A stretch of DNA of 23,703 bases from a virus. This document shows positions 6,526-12,895 of this stretch, piece after piece (the first letter of the stretch is position 1; every line of letters starts with the position of its first letter). The notes beneath the pieces were generated by a model, which ran no database searches, had not been told where the DNA came from, and saw only the letters and a list, made by a program, of their open reading frames with translations. The stretch is from the IMG/VR virus record IMGVR_UViG_3300007346_000250, positions 1 to 23,703 of that record; one strand, written 5' to 3'. A program made the translations under genes and the position numbers.

Positions 6526-7223
6526 GACAACACCTCCTTTATTACGAGTGGATTATCTTTGATTTGTTTATCAGTAATCCTCACCAGATTATAACCCAAC
6601 TCCTCCGCTTTTGCCATCTGCTCTTTATCTTTCTTTACTTGATTCTCCATTGTGTGCCAATAAACCCCATCCATCTCCACCAGCAAATTCATTGAGGGAA
6701 TGTAAAAATCATAAGGATGCCCATTCTTCTCAATTGAAAACTGCCTCTTATAATTTATCCCCATCTCATCACACACTTTCATAAACTTCACTTCAATGGA
6801 GGTTGAATGAAACTTTCTTCCAGCACGAAACACTCCAGTAATCCCCGACAATGCCTGTTGACGATGAAGCTCGCGTCTCTCCTTTGTAAAATAACGACTT
6901 AGAGACACAGACTTTACGTCAATGTTATGTTTCTTCATAAAATAACAGATTGCTCCCTTCGTCACTCCCAACTCTTCAGCAATCTCTTTCTGCCCCATTC
7001 CCTTCTCAAAAAACATCTCTTTCATTTCTTCTGGTGAAATCAAAACCTTTCGCGGTCGTTTCTCCAATTTGAATGTGCCATTTTTATTTCTGCTTATTGA
7101 GTTTGGGTGACTCTTTTTCAGTCTCTTATAAACTAAATTATAAGGATAAGAAAATCTCTCACAGAAAGATAATAAACTCCCATCATAATGTAAGAATTCT
7201 TCACAAATAACATCTAAATCCAT
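6513..7223 (-). CDS. Free-standing Vsr-like (EDxHD) homing endonuclease splitting gene 43
   Basis: This 236-aa protein has an N-terminal DNA-binding region with a helix-turn-helix (KEIAEELGVTKGAICYFMKK, residues 79-98). A C-terminal nuclease domain of the Vsr / EDxHD type follows: IE at 143-144, YDFYIP with D172, VEMDGVYWH with D185 and H190, and KKDKEQMAKAEELGYNLVRI from residue 197. These match the order of catalytic residues in Vsr (E, D, H, D). Homing endonucleases cut alleles lacking the insertion and so spread. The gene lies between two separate halves of the DNA polymerase gene and ends inside the open frame of the second half. A weak ribosome-binding site and a small hairpin (7226-7249) precede its ATG. 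Confidence 0.85.
   Translation of the reverse strand: MDLDVICEEFLHYDGSLLSFCERFSYPYNLVYKRLKKSHPNSISRNKNGTFKLEKRPRKVLISPEEMKEMFFEKGMGQKEIAEELGVTKGAICYFMKKHNIDVKSVSLSRYFTKERRELHRQQALSGITGVFRAGRKFHSTSIEVKFMKVCDEMGINYKRQFSIEKNGHPYDFYIPSMNLLVEMDGVYWHTMENQVKKDKEQMAKAEELGYNLVRITDKQIKDNPLVIKEVLSSDF
6531..6540 (-). promoter_or_regulatory. 43: Perfect 10-nt Shine-Dalgarno of the gp43 C-terminal cistron
   Basis: On the minus strand AAAGGAGGTG is fully complementary to the 3' end of bacterial 16S rRNA (CACCTCCTTT). It lies within the last codons of the homing endonuclease gene, where it encodes KEV. The only in-frame codon at normal spacing for polymerase is ATC (6525-6523). The GTG and TTG just after it belong to the endonuclease frame and stop after a few codons. 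Confidence 0.7.
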
Positions 7224-7225
7224 AA

Positions 7226-7249
7226 GAGTTTATCGTAATCTTCCAACTC
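7226..7249 (-). other. Short inverted repeat before the homing endonuclease start
   Basis: Within the 68-base gap between the polymerase N-terminal cistron and the endonuclease gene, minus-strand GAGTT and AACTC form complementary arms around a 14-base loop just before the ATG at 7223. GGGGAG, the only Shine-Dalgarno-like run, overlaps the upstream arm and lies far from the ATG. Weak, structured leaders are common in phage homing endonuclease genes. The gap holds no other feature that I see. Confidence 0.35.
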
Positions 7250-7291
7250 CCCATTCTAACACATCATTACCTCTCCATAACCCACCCAGTC

Positions 7292-8755
7292 TTACTTCAA
7301 CCCCCTTCTCTTCATCTCTGCCTCAATGTCAACCAACTTCTGTTTAGATTTTAACATCTCCTTCTTGAATGCCTTTCTTTCTTTATACATTCTCTCCATC
7401 AGTTCCGGAAGAAAACCTCTCTTGTCCTTACGGAACATTGCCCCATTGGCACAGACGGCATAATCCTTATACATCTCAAAGTTCACTTCCTCATTAAGGA
7501 TCTTCTCCACATTCACTGATGGGTGTCTCTCGTCCAGAAGAGTTTCCGGTGAGATGTTGTACTGCATTAGGAGGTGAGGGTACAGAGAGTTCAAATCAAA
7601 GGACACCACCCAGTCATAAGCTCCAGGAACGGGTTCTTTTACATAAGCACCTGCAAACTTAGAGTTCTTCTCTGTCATCTCCCGTGGTGGGATAACGATG
7701 TTTTGTTTCTTCAGATAATTATAGATGATGGCGTCCCACAATCCCACCTGTCCCATTGGATCATTGAAGTTCACCTTTGCGTCAAACGCCATGGTAATGA
7801 TGAGTTCAATCAGTCGGAGTTTATCCTCCAACTTGTCCACCAGTTCCACGTCAACAATGTTGTAATCGACAAACTTATCCCATCCCTTTGTGTAAAACTC
7901 TTCAAAGGTGTCAAACTCTGAGTGATCTAATTTGTTGTGTCCAAGTTCCACCTCGGCAATGTGATCCAACCGATAACTCTCTCGGTTGACGTAAGTGAAC
8001 TTCTTATAGATATCAAGATAATCAAGAGAACTCACACCCTGAATCTTGAAGGTAGTGTATCTTTTACCAGTAACATAAAGTTCACCTTCCTGAACCAATC
8101 CCCAAGGGGATAACATCTTTACTTTCTTTTCGCCAAAGACTCGTGTGATTCTTCCACAAATGTAAGGAATATCAAAGAGTCTAGTGTTCCAACCTGTCAC
8201 AACATCTGGCGTGTTCTGTGTCCACCAATAGATGAAACCATTTAGAAGGTCATACTCAGTTCCACACTCATGATAGGTGACATTCTTCTGTTTGGGTGTG
8301 TAAGGTTTCTGGCCCCAAGTGATGATCTGTTTGGTTGCAGCATTCTGAATGGTGATTAGTAAAATCTCTTCCTGACATTCCTCTGGACTGGGAAATCCAT
8401 ATTTGGTTGTAGTCTCAATGTCAAGAGAATAGATGTCCATCTTCTTCTTGTCCCATTGGATCTCATCCTCTGGGTATTTGTCAGAAATGTATTGATAGAC
8501 ATATCTCTCATTGCCATAGATCTTAAACCCATCTACACCCTCATATTTCTTAAAGAATTCACGACAATCCCTCACGGATCCGGGTTTGATGGGTTCTACC
8601 TTCTCACCATCCAATGTGCGATACTCGGTGTCTCTGTTCGTCTTAACAAACAGAGTTGGTTGATATTCTTCTCTGAGAGTTACTCTTTTACCATCTTCAT
8701 AACCACGAAGTAGGAAGGTGTTTCCTACCATCACCACACTGGTATAAAACCTCAT
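7292..8755 (-). CDS. 43: DNA polymerase gp43, N-terminal part (first cistron of split gene)
   Basis: This 487-aa protein has the N-terminal and 3'-5' exonuclease domains of T4-type family B polymerases: Exo I LDIETT (D112, E114), Exo II VVTGWNTRLFDIPYI (from residue 185) and Exo III DYNIVD (297-302). It also has polymerase motif A SFDLNSLYP (385-393). It ends with a charged helix, KQKLVDIEAEMKRRGLK, and a TAA stop, at the fingers tip before motif B. Motifs B and C are found only in the downstream cistron at 5356-6525. Both parts are probably needed to make the replicative polymerase with proofreading. The ATG at 8755 overlaps the upstream stop by four bases (ATGA). Confidence 0.92.
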   Translation of the reverse strand: MRFYTSVVMVGNTFLLRGYEDGKRVTLREEYQPTLFVKTNRDTEYRTLDGEKVEPIKPGSVRDCREFFKKYEGVDGFKIYGNERYVYQYISDKYPEDEIQWDKKKMDIYSLDIETTTKYGFPSPEECQEEILLITIQNAATKQIITWGQKPYTPKQKNVTYHECGTEYDLLNGFIYWWTQNTPDVVTGWNTRLFDIPYICGRITRVFGEKKVKMLSPWGLVQEGELYVTGKRYTTFKIQGVSSLDYLDIYKKFTYVNRESYRLDHIAEVELGHNKLDHSEFDTFEEFYTKGWDKFVDYNIVDVELVDKLEDKLRLIELIITMAFDAKVNFNDPMGQVGLWDAIIYNYLKKQNIVIPPREMTEKNSKFAGAYVKEPVPGAYDWVVSFDLNSLYPHLLMQYNISPETLLDERHPSVNVEKILNEEVNFEMYKDYAVCANGAMFRKDKRGFLPELMERMYKERKAFKKEMLKSKQKLVDIEAEMKRRGLK

Positions 8756-9018
8756 CCCTTCACTGCTTGTTTGTACTTATCCTTCAGTTTATCATTGGGT
8801 TCCATCATAGTCAAGATCTTGTCACTATGAATCATAAATGTGTTCTGACGTGTCACACTCATCATCCAAGGTGAAAGTGTCAACGTTGATTCATTCACAA
8901 CGAATGGTTCAACCATCTTACAATCAGGTTGTCCAAGTTCAGATGGTACTTCTTCAATCTGAGTCAGTATCAACTGATTGTTTGTCATCAACAACAGCTG
9001 CAGATTTTCTTCGTTCAT
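8752..9018 (-). CDS. Small Sm-like family protein (paralogue B)
   Basis: This 88-aa protein is a divergent, shortened relative of the upstream neighbour and of the genes at 10806-11093 and 19903-20283. Shared traits are a strand LLLMTNNQLILTQIEEV in place of KLxSGEDVVAxV, MVEPFVV for the IENPI segment, LSPWM for the PW motif, and the ending MMEPNDKLKDKYKQAV, which closely matches MMEPIDELRRMYEKVV next door. The glycine of the SGED motif is lost. It overlaps the upstream paralogue by 65 bases and gene 43 by four. A small beta-barrel (Sm-like) fold is an inference; the function is unknown. Confidence 0.75.
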   Translation of the reverse strand: MNEENLQLLLMTNNQLILTQIEEVPSELGQPDCKMVEPFVVNESTLTLSPWMMSVTRQNTFMIHSDKILTMMEPNDKLKDKYKQAVKG

Positions 9019-9313
9019 AATCCAACACTACTTTTTCGTACATTCTTCGGAGTTCATCGATTGGTTCCATCATACTGATGACCCAATCGACAACCACGGG
9101 GATTCTTTGGTCTTTGGAAAGAGGAGACCACGGGAGAATATCAATCTTAAAGGGACTATGATGACTCCCATCTCTCTGAGGACCCTTACTGGTCAGTTTC
9201 ACACGACAGGGATGATTAAAGAAGTAACCAACCACCTTGTCATTGATCACCATTTCTTCAACATCTGCCACAACATCCTCACCAGATTTGAGGATGACAA
9301 GTTTTATAGACAT
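8954..9313 (-). CDS. Small Sm-like family protein (paralogue A)
   Basis: The 119-aa product starts MSIKLVILKSGEDVVADVEE. It contains the SGED motif, a HPCRVKL segment, an LPWSPLSKD motif and VVVDWVISMMEPIDELRRMY, ending in an acidic Ser/Asp-rich tail. Similar short proteins with SGEDV and PW motifs recur in cyanophage replication clusters, and their layout suggests a small beta-barrel of the Sm/LSm type, which would imply RNA or protein binding. That role is only inferred. The ATG at 9313 follows AAAGGA and is the first gene behind the strong promoter at 9335-9364. It leads the transcript carrying gene 43 and uvsX. Confidence 0.8.
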   Translation of the reverse strand: MSIKLVILKSGEDVVADVEEMVINDKVVGYFFNHPCRVKLTSKGPQRDGSHHSPFKIDILPWSPLSKDQRIPVVVDWVISMMEPIDELRRMYEKVVLDYERRKSAAVVDDKQSVDTDSD

Positions 9314-9334
9314 AAGCTTATAATTCCTTTCATA

Positions 9335-9364
9335 ATTATAACACAAAAAAAGGGGGGATGTCAA
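9335..9364 (-). promoter_or_regulatory. Consensus sigma70-type early promoter for the gene 43 cluster
   Basis: The minus strand has a perfect -35 TTGACA (9364-9359), an 18-bp spacer made of a C6 and a T7 run, and a perfect -10 TATAAT (9340-9335). A transcript would begin near 9328, about 15 bases before the ATG at 9313. It likely uses unmodified host RNA polymerase to start early transcription of the Sm-like genes, gene 43, uvsX and gp41. Confidence 0.85.
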
Positions 9365-9410
9365 TGGATTTTGCCATTAACTCCCCGCGGCGACGATATT
9401 TGGTTATGTT

Positions 9411-9420
9411 CTTATTTATC
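9411..9420 (-). promoter_or_regulatory. Possible late promoter (GATAAATAAG)
   Basis: The minus strand reads GATAAATAAG across the hsp20 stop codon, matching the ATAAATA late-promoter core. If active, it would add late transcription of the gene 43 cluster from upstream of the early promoter. The match is shorter than at the three other sites (no AAC ending). Confidence 0.35.
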
Positions 9421-9859
9421 AGGCTTTATCAGAACCAAAGAGAAGTTTCTTCTGGAACTTCTCAGGAACAACCTTCAGAATGTTGACACTCAGGACACCA
9501 TTGACGAAGGTAACATCACGAACCTCAACATCATCAGCCAAGTTCCAGACCCGCTTGAATGCTCGGTTTGCCAGTCCACGATAAACATACTCACGACCAT
9601 CAGTCTCTTCCTTAGAGGCTTCAACAATCAGTTGATTGCGCTCAGTGTAGACTTTCAGATCTTCTTCGCGGAAACCAGCAAGAGCCAGCTCCAGTTGGAA
9701 CTCAGTATCAGATTGCTTGACGAGGTTGTACGGAGGATAATTTGTATCATTGACGGATCCAATCCGATCAAACCAACTATCCAATCCGATAGAATAACGG
9801 TTGATATCGCTCAGAAACTTATCAATGTTTCCGGCATTGTAGCGTGAAAGTGTTGTCAT
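9419..9859 (-). CDS. hsp20: Small heat-shock protein, Hsp20 / alpha-crystallin family
   Basis: This 146-aa protein has an alpha-crystallin domain. YPPYNLVKQSDTEFQLELAL, AGFREEDLKVYTERNQL, REYVYRGLANRAFKRVWNL and VTFVNGVLSVNI are the usual strands, and the tail KKLLFGSDKA is short. Hsp20 proteins bind unfolding proteins without using ATP. In T4-like cyanophages the gene is nearly universal and lies close to gene 43 and regA, as here; its target (virion assembly or photosystem protection) is not settled. The ATG at 9859 follows AAGGAG by seven bases. A long leader with a hairpin precedes it. Confidence 0.93.
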   Translation of the reverse strand: MTTLSRYNAGNIDKFLSDINRYSIGLDSWFDRIGSVNDTNYPPYNLVKQSDTEFQLELALAGFREEDLKVYTERNQLIVEASKEETDGREYVYRGLANRAFKRVWNLADDVEVRDVTFVNGVLSVNILKVVPEKFQKKLLFGSDKA

Positions 9860-9892
9860 TTGATTTCTCCTTATTAAGCGAGAGTTGAACAA

Positions 9893-9916
9893 TGTGGAAC
9901 CGTTATGGCTTCCACA
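9893..9916 (-). other. Stem-loop in the hsp20 leader
   Basis: Minus-strand arms TGTGGAA and TTCCACA pair perfectly over seven bases. An inner CC/GG pair beyond a bulged G leaves a five-base loop. The stem lies about 15 bases upstream of the AAGGAG of hsp20. It has no U-run of terminator quality. It could stabilise the message or act in regulation. Confidence 0.5.
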
Positions 9917-9948
9917 CTATTAATTTATCACTGGAGAGTTCAAATGAG

Positions 9949-9991
9949 AAGTGGCGATAACCTCACCTCAGTTATGGTGGTTTCTTCACTT
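9949..9991 (-). other. Imperfect stem-loop between regA and hsp20
   Basis: Nested complementary arms AAGTG/CACTT, AACC/GGTT and ACC/GGT form an interrupted hairpin immediately after the regA stop. No U-tract follows, so it may be a processing or pausing site rather than an intrinsic terminator. The 130-base gap between regA and hsp20 contains this stem, the hsp20 leader stem and no clear sigma70 promoter. Confidence 0.35.
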
Positions 9992-10427
9992 ATTCAGAAG
10001 TTTTTTCTTTTGCGCGAGAACCAATATTGTACTTCTGTTCTAGAACCCATTCAGTTTTCTCTCTGTATGGGAGAACTTTAATTTGGTTCAGAGGAGCGAT
10101 ATTCAAGATATCATCTTCACTCACCACCGAGACCAATCCCCAATCAGATAAAAGTTTTGTAATACGATTACGACGTTGAACATCATTGACAGTAAGATTA
10201 GCATATTTACCATCAAGAGCAAATAACTCTTTGAAGTGTACGATGTAGTACTTACCCTGCTTGTGTAGGATGTGGCAGGATTGGTATAGTTTCTTTTCCT
10301 TTCTCGACGCAACGCCAATCCTCGTTAGTGTTTCTCTCACTTTCAAGAAATCATCAGGTTCATTCAATTTGATCTCAATCATTTTATCCTGAGACCACTC
10401 CACCTGCGGCTCAACCGTTTGTGTCAT
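9990..10427 (-). CDS. regA: RegA translational repressor
   Basis: This 145-aa protein aligns by eye with T4 RegA from residue 16: MIEIKLNEPDDFLKVRETL, then LYQSCHILHKQGKYYIVHFK, and KTEWVLEQKYNIGSR near the end. RegA binds the ribosome-binding regions of early phage mRNAs and blocks their translation, including its own. The ATG at 10427 overlaps the gp62 stop (ATGA) like many junctions in this cluster and adds 15 residues over T4. The ATG at 10382 (AGGA four bases upstream) would give exactly the T4 N-terminus. Both remain possible. The gene order 43, regA, 62, 44, 45 is as in T4 apart from insertions. Confidence 0.93.
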   Translation of the reverse strand: MTQTVEPQVEWSQDKMIEIKLNEPDDFLKVRETLTRIGVASRKEKKLYQSCHILHKQGKYYIVHFKELFALDGKYANLTVNDVQRRNRITKLLSDWGLVSVVSEDDILNIAPLNQIKVLPYREKTEWVLEQKYNIGSRAKEKTSE

Positions 10428-10804
10428 CTTTTTCCACCAGTATCAAGTCGTTGTTTAATAAAATCAATTTGTTCAGGTGACAAAAGTTTCAAAGCTTGGA
10501 GTGCCTTCTCGTTACTATAACCATAATAACGTTTCACATAATCCAGATCTGAAATTTTATCTTTGCGAAGCCAAGGAGAGAATCTCCTTTTCTTCCTCAG
10601 ACTATTTAGATAAAAATAATATTGCATATCTTTATCTAAGAAATGAGACTTGTTCATTTCATTCACAAAGAGGATGCAATCCAGATGTCCAGACAAACAA
10701 CGATTGATAATGAATGGTGGGTACTGTTTAACGATATCGGGGTTTCCTTTAATAAGGTTTTCCTTATTAAAGTTTATTGAGTTCAACCAGTCTTTCAGTT
10801 CCAT
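10424..10804 (-). CDS. 62: Clamp loader small subunit gp62
   Basis: The 126-aa protein starts MELKDWLNSINFNKENLIKG and contains YPPFIINRCLSGHLDCILFV, MQYYFYLNSLRKKRRFSPW and YVKRYYGYSNEKALQALKLL, all typical of T4 gp62. One gp62 joins four gp44 subunits to load the gp45 clamp onto primer ends. It is shorter than T4 gp62 (about 187 aa), as is usual for cyanophages. It starts one base after the stop of the Sm-like gene and overlaps regA by four bases. Confidence 0.92.
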   Translation of the reverse strand: MELKDWLNSINFNKENLIKGNPDIVKQYPPFIINRCLSGHLDCILFVNEMNKSHFLDKDMQYYFYLNSLRKKRRFSPWLRKDKISDLDYVKRYYGYSNEKALQALKLLSPEQIDFIKQRLDTGGKR

Positions 10805-10805
10805 A

Positions 10806-11093
10806 TCAGAGAATCAGTTTCTTACTGGGCTTGGAGATGGGGGAGAACATCTCTTCATAACTCTCAACAAGATCATCATTCACACCAGCAACATAAACAA
10901 TCCACTTCTTATTGAGTTCCAATTCCTTCTGATCTTTATTCAGAAGAGGAGCATATGGAGCAAACCCAAGCTGACCATTACCTTGATTGAAAGCAACAAT
11001 TGGGTTCTCAATCACCAACACATCTTCCTTATCCTCAAGAACAGAAGCCACAACATCTTCACCAGAAGACATCCGAATCACCTTTACATTCAT
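10806..11093 (-). CDS. Small Sm-like family protein (paralogue C)
   Basis: The 95-aa product starts MNVKVIRMSSGEDVVASVLE. It shows VLVIENPIVAF, QLGFAPYAPLLNKDQ and KKWIVYVAGVNDDLVESYEE, ending in a basic tail. It is the clearest representative of the family that also includes 8954-9313, 8752-9018 and 19903-20283. It is placed between the glutaredoxin-like gene and gp62, with an ATGA overlap upstream. A small beta-barrel fold is inferred. Its position inside the clamp-loader operon hints at, but does not prove, a link with replication or mRNA control. Confidence 0.82.
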   Translation of the reverse strand: MNVKVIRMSSGEDVVASVLEDKEDVLVIENPIVAFNQGNGQLGFAPYAPLLNKDQKELELNKKWIVYVAGVNDDLVESYEEMFSPISKPSKKLIL

Positions 11094-11329
11094 AATATTT
11101 TACCTTTGTTTTTTAGATAGTTTAGTGTTTGTTTGAGACCACCGATATGGTTGATTCCAATAGATACTTGAGGATATTCAGCAGACTCACCAAACTCCTT
11201 ACGGAATTGAGACTCTGTGAAATCTTCACCTAATGTATATTCGTGATATTCATCACCAAGACTCATTAGAAGTTGGCGAAGGCGATCAGATTCCTGACCA
11301 CCATTTGTATAAAGAACGATTGTATTCAT
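11090..11329 (-). CDS. Glutaredoxin-like protein lacking the catalytic CxxC
   Basis: This 79-aa protein has a thioredoxin-fold glutaredoxin layout: strand MNTIVLYTNGG, helix ESDRLRQLLMSLG, the cis-proline segment EYPQVSIGINHIGG, and the final helix LKQTLNYLKNKG. In the family the first strand is followed by CPYC. Here the same place reads NGGQES, and the protein contains no cysteine at all. Thiol redox chemistry is therefore unlikely. It may bind a partner or act as a scaffold. The ATG at 11329 overlaps the gp44 stop by four bases. Sequence length and register are otherwise normal. Confidence 0.8.
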   Translation of the reverse strand: MNTIVLYTNGGQESDRLRQLLMSLGDEYHEYTLGEDFTESQFRKEFGESAEYPQVSIGINHIGGLKQTLNYLKNKGKIL

Positions 11330-12282
11330 TTGAATGAGCATTCTATCATAATTTCAGTTAACGCCGCCAGAAGGTTGATCTCCTGATCTGCCACGAACGC
11401 ACTTTGATACTGATACTTAGCAACAATAAGAACAGCAGCAGCAACACCAGGACCTGTGAGGAAGTCGTAACAACCATCATATACAGAACGAAGAACCACA
11501 GTAGGGTCATTATCCAGATTATTGACCACCCACTTACGAACCGACGGAAAGTCCTTCTCCTTGAGTTTCTTGAAGAGATCATTTGTTTTTACATTACTAA
11601 AGGAAGCAAGAATGCCAGCGTCAATCTTACCACTCGCAGAATAACGCTGAACCTCATTCAACACTCTCCTCCAATCAGGAAAGTGTTTGTTGATAAGTTC
11701 TACCAGAACCTTATCCTCCGAATCAACCTGTTCCAGATCCAGGATTTCTTTGAGTCGAGTGTAGAACGATGCTGCGAGACTCGCTCTTTCCCGACCCTTG
11801 AGACTGAAGTCAACAACGGCACATCGCGAGTGGAGGGGTTCAATGATTTTATTTTTGTAGTTACAGGTGAAAATGAATCGACAGTTGCCAACAAACTCCT
11901 CAGTAAAAGCCCGTAAGGCGAGTTGTACGTCGTGTGACGTGTTGTCAGCTTCGTCGATAATGATGACTTTGTGTTTAGCAGTTGACGAAAGTGAGACGGT
12001 CGAAGCGAAATTCTTCGCATTGTTTCTGACAGTGTCGAGGAATCTACCTTCATCGGATCCATTGATGACATAAACGTCAACTCCTAATTCATTACAAAGT
12101 GCCTTAGCAACTGTGGTTTTACCACAACCAGGAGGACCAGAAAGAAGAAGGTTAGGCACTTCACCTTGCTTCACAAAGTCCTTAAATGTCTTTTTGATTC
12201 CCTCTGGAAGGATACACTCTTCAATTGTCTGAGGTCTGTAAGCTTCCACCCAGATGAAGGGTTTTTTATCAATTGAACTCAT
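11326..12282 (-). CDS. 44: Clamp loader large subunit gp44 (AAA+ ATPase)
   Basis: This 318-aa protein has Walker A GPPGCGKT (residues 49-56), Walker B VIIIDEADN (106-114), a sensor-1 strand RFIFTCNY, and an SRC arginine-finger motif (HSRCAVVDF). A C-terminal collar region follows. It matches T4 gp44 in length (319 aa) and order. Four copies with one gp62 use ATP to open and place the gp45 sliding clamp. The ATG overlaps the stop of the AbrB-like gene by four bases. Confidence 0.95.
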   Translation of the reverse strand: MSSIDKKPFIWVEAYRPQTIEECILPEGIKKTFKDFVKQGEVPNLLLSGPPGCGKTTVAKALCNELGVDVYVINGSDEGRFLDTVRNNAKNFASTVSLSSTAKHKVIIIDEADNTSHDVQLALRAFTEEFVGNCRFIFTCNYKNKIIEPLHSRCAVVDFSLKGRERASLAASFYTRLKEILDLEQVDSEDKVLVELINKHFPDWRRVLNEVQRYSASGKIDAGILASFSNVKTNDLFKKLKEKDFPSVRKWVVNNLDNDPTVVLRSVYDGCYDFLTGPGVAAAVLIVAKYQYQSAFVADQEINLLAALTEIMIECSFK

Positions 12283-12446
12283 AATGCAACTTTCCTTACA
12301 GTAAAGGATCCATCATTATTATCAGACCATTCTAACACATCTCCCTCAGTCCATCCAAGCTCTCCCAACATCTCAGGTGGCAGATCTATAAACCAATCAT
12401 CCTCTCCATCAACATAACAATCTTGAATCGTCGTAATCCACTTCAT
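12279..12446 (-). CDS. Small AbrB/MazE-like protein
   Basis: This 55-aa protein starts MKWITTIQDCYVDGEDDWFI. The pattern of hydrophobic residues in FIDLPPEMLGELGWTEGDVL and EWSDNNDGSFTVRKV resembles the swapped-hairpin SpoVT/AbrB fold, in which a short strand, LPxEM, GxxEGD and a final strand recur. Such proteins are dimeric DNA-binding regulators or antitoxins, but no toxin partner is visible here. The ATG at 12446 has AGGA five bases upstream and overlaps the stop of its neighbour (ATGA), so it is preferred over the longer reading from 12476. The fold is a moderate-confidence inference. Confidence 0.65.
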   Translation of the reverse strand: MKWITTIQDCYVDGEDDWFIDLPPEMLGELGWTEGDVLEWSDNNDGSFTVRKVAL

Positions 12447-12895
12447 AGTAATCCTACCAAATAACCAACTCCCCAACTTGTGTGTTCACAAATGGGCTTA
12501 CAATTCACATCTTTCTGAATGGTTTTAGCCGCATTTAAAAGCCTTTCTTTGCCAACTGCTCGCGAGGACCCAACTGATGCCATCATAAACTCATCAAAGT
12601 CTTCTCTGTTTCCCTGTTTAACTCCACTGATGTAAAGTTCTCGAATTTGACGAAGAACTTTCTCAGTCTCTGGCGTAAAAGTGACGTTACCACTCTTTAG
12701 TGGAATGGTCATTCGTTTCATAGCACCCATACTGAACTTCATTGCTTCGCGAGTGTCTTCAATGGAAAGCGCATAAGGTTCACTACCCCTGTGGGCATGT
12801 TGAATAACCCCATTAGTACATTCCATTACTCTAAGAATGGCAATCTTATCTTTCTCATCGTCAGAAAGATTATCAAAAAAACTAAACCAATTCAT
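12443..12895 (-). CDS. Conserved hypothetical protein in clamp-loader operon
   Basis: The 150-aa product starts MNWFSFFDNLSDDEKDKIAI and is mostly helical. Notable stretches are LRVMECTNGVIQHAHRGSEP, MKFSMGAMKRMTIPLKSGNV and EDFDEFMMASVGSSRAVGKE. The C-terminus contains two cysteines and ends WGVGYLVGLL. I recognise no enzymatic motif and cannot assign a family. Four-base overlaps on both sides place it firmly in the co-translated chain running from gp45 to regA. Confidence 0.7.
   Translation of the reverse strand: MNWFSFFDNLSDDEKDKIAILRVMECTNGVIQHAHRGSEPYALSIEDTREAMKFSMGAMKRMTIPLKSGNVTFTPETEKVLRQIRELYISGVKQGNREDFDEFMMASVGSSRAVGKERLLNAAKTIQKDVNCKPICEHTSWGVGYLVGLL

Noticed and set aside
6513-7223. 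Group I intron or split intein in gene 43
   Set aside because: No N-intein follows the first half, which ends 17 residues after KKEMLKS with a stop. No HN-C/S type intein ending precedes the second half. No recognisable intron core was seen in the short non-coding flank. Not fully excluded without a covariance search.
8978-9847. Long plus-strand open frame (289 codons)
   Set aside because: It lies opposite the convincing minus-strand hsp20 and Sm-like genes, crosses the strong minus-strand promoter region, and its translation has no recognisable domain.
9917-9948. Sigma70 or late promoter for hsp20 (TTGAAC, GATAAATTA)
   Set aside because: The -35-like TTGAAC has no -10 at 16-18 bases that matches well, and GATAAATTA deviates from the late core.
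10650-11916. Plus-strand open frames (156 and 170 codons)
   Set aside because: They lie opposite gp62/Sm-like and gp44 and have the composition of shadow frames.
12279-12446. Toxin-antitoxin module based on the AbrB-like protein
   Set aside because: No toxin-like neighbour is present; both neighbours are unrelated to known toxins (gp44 and a helical unknown).
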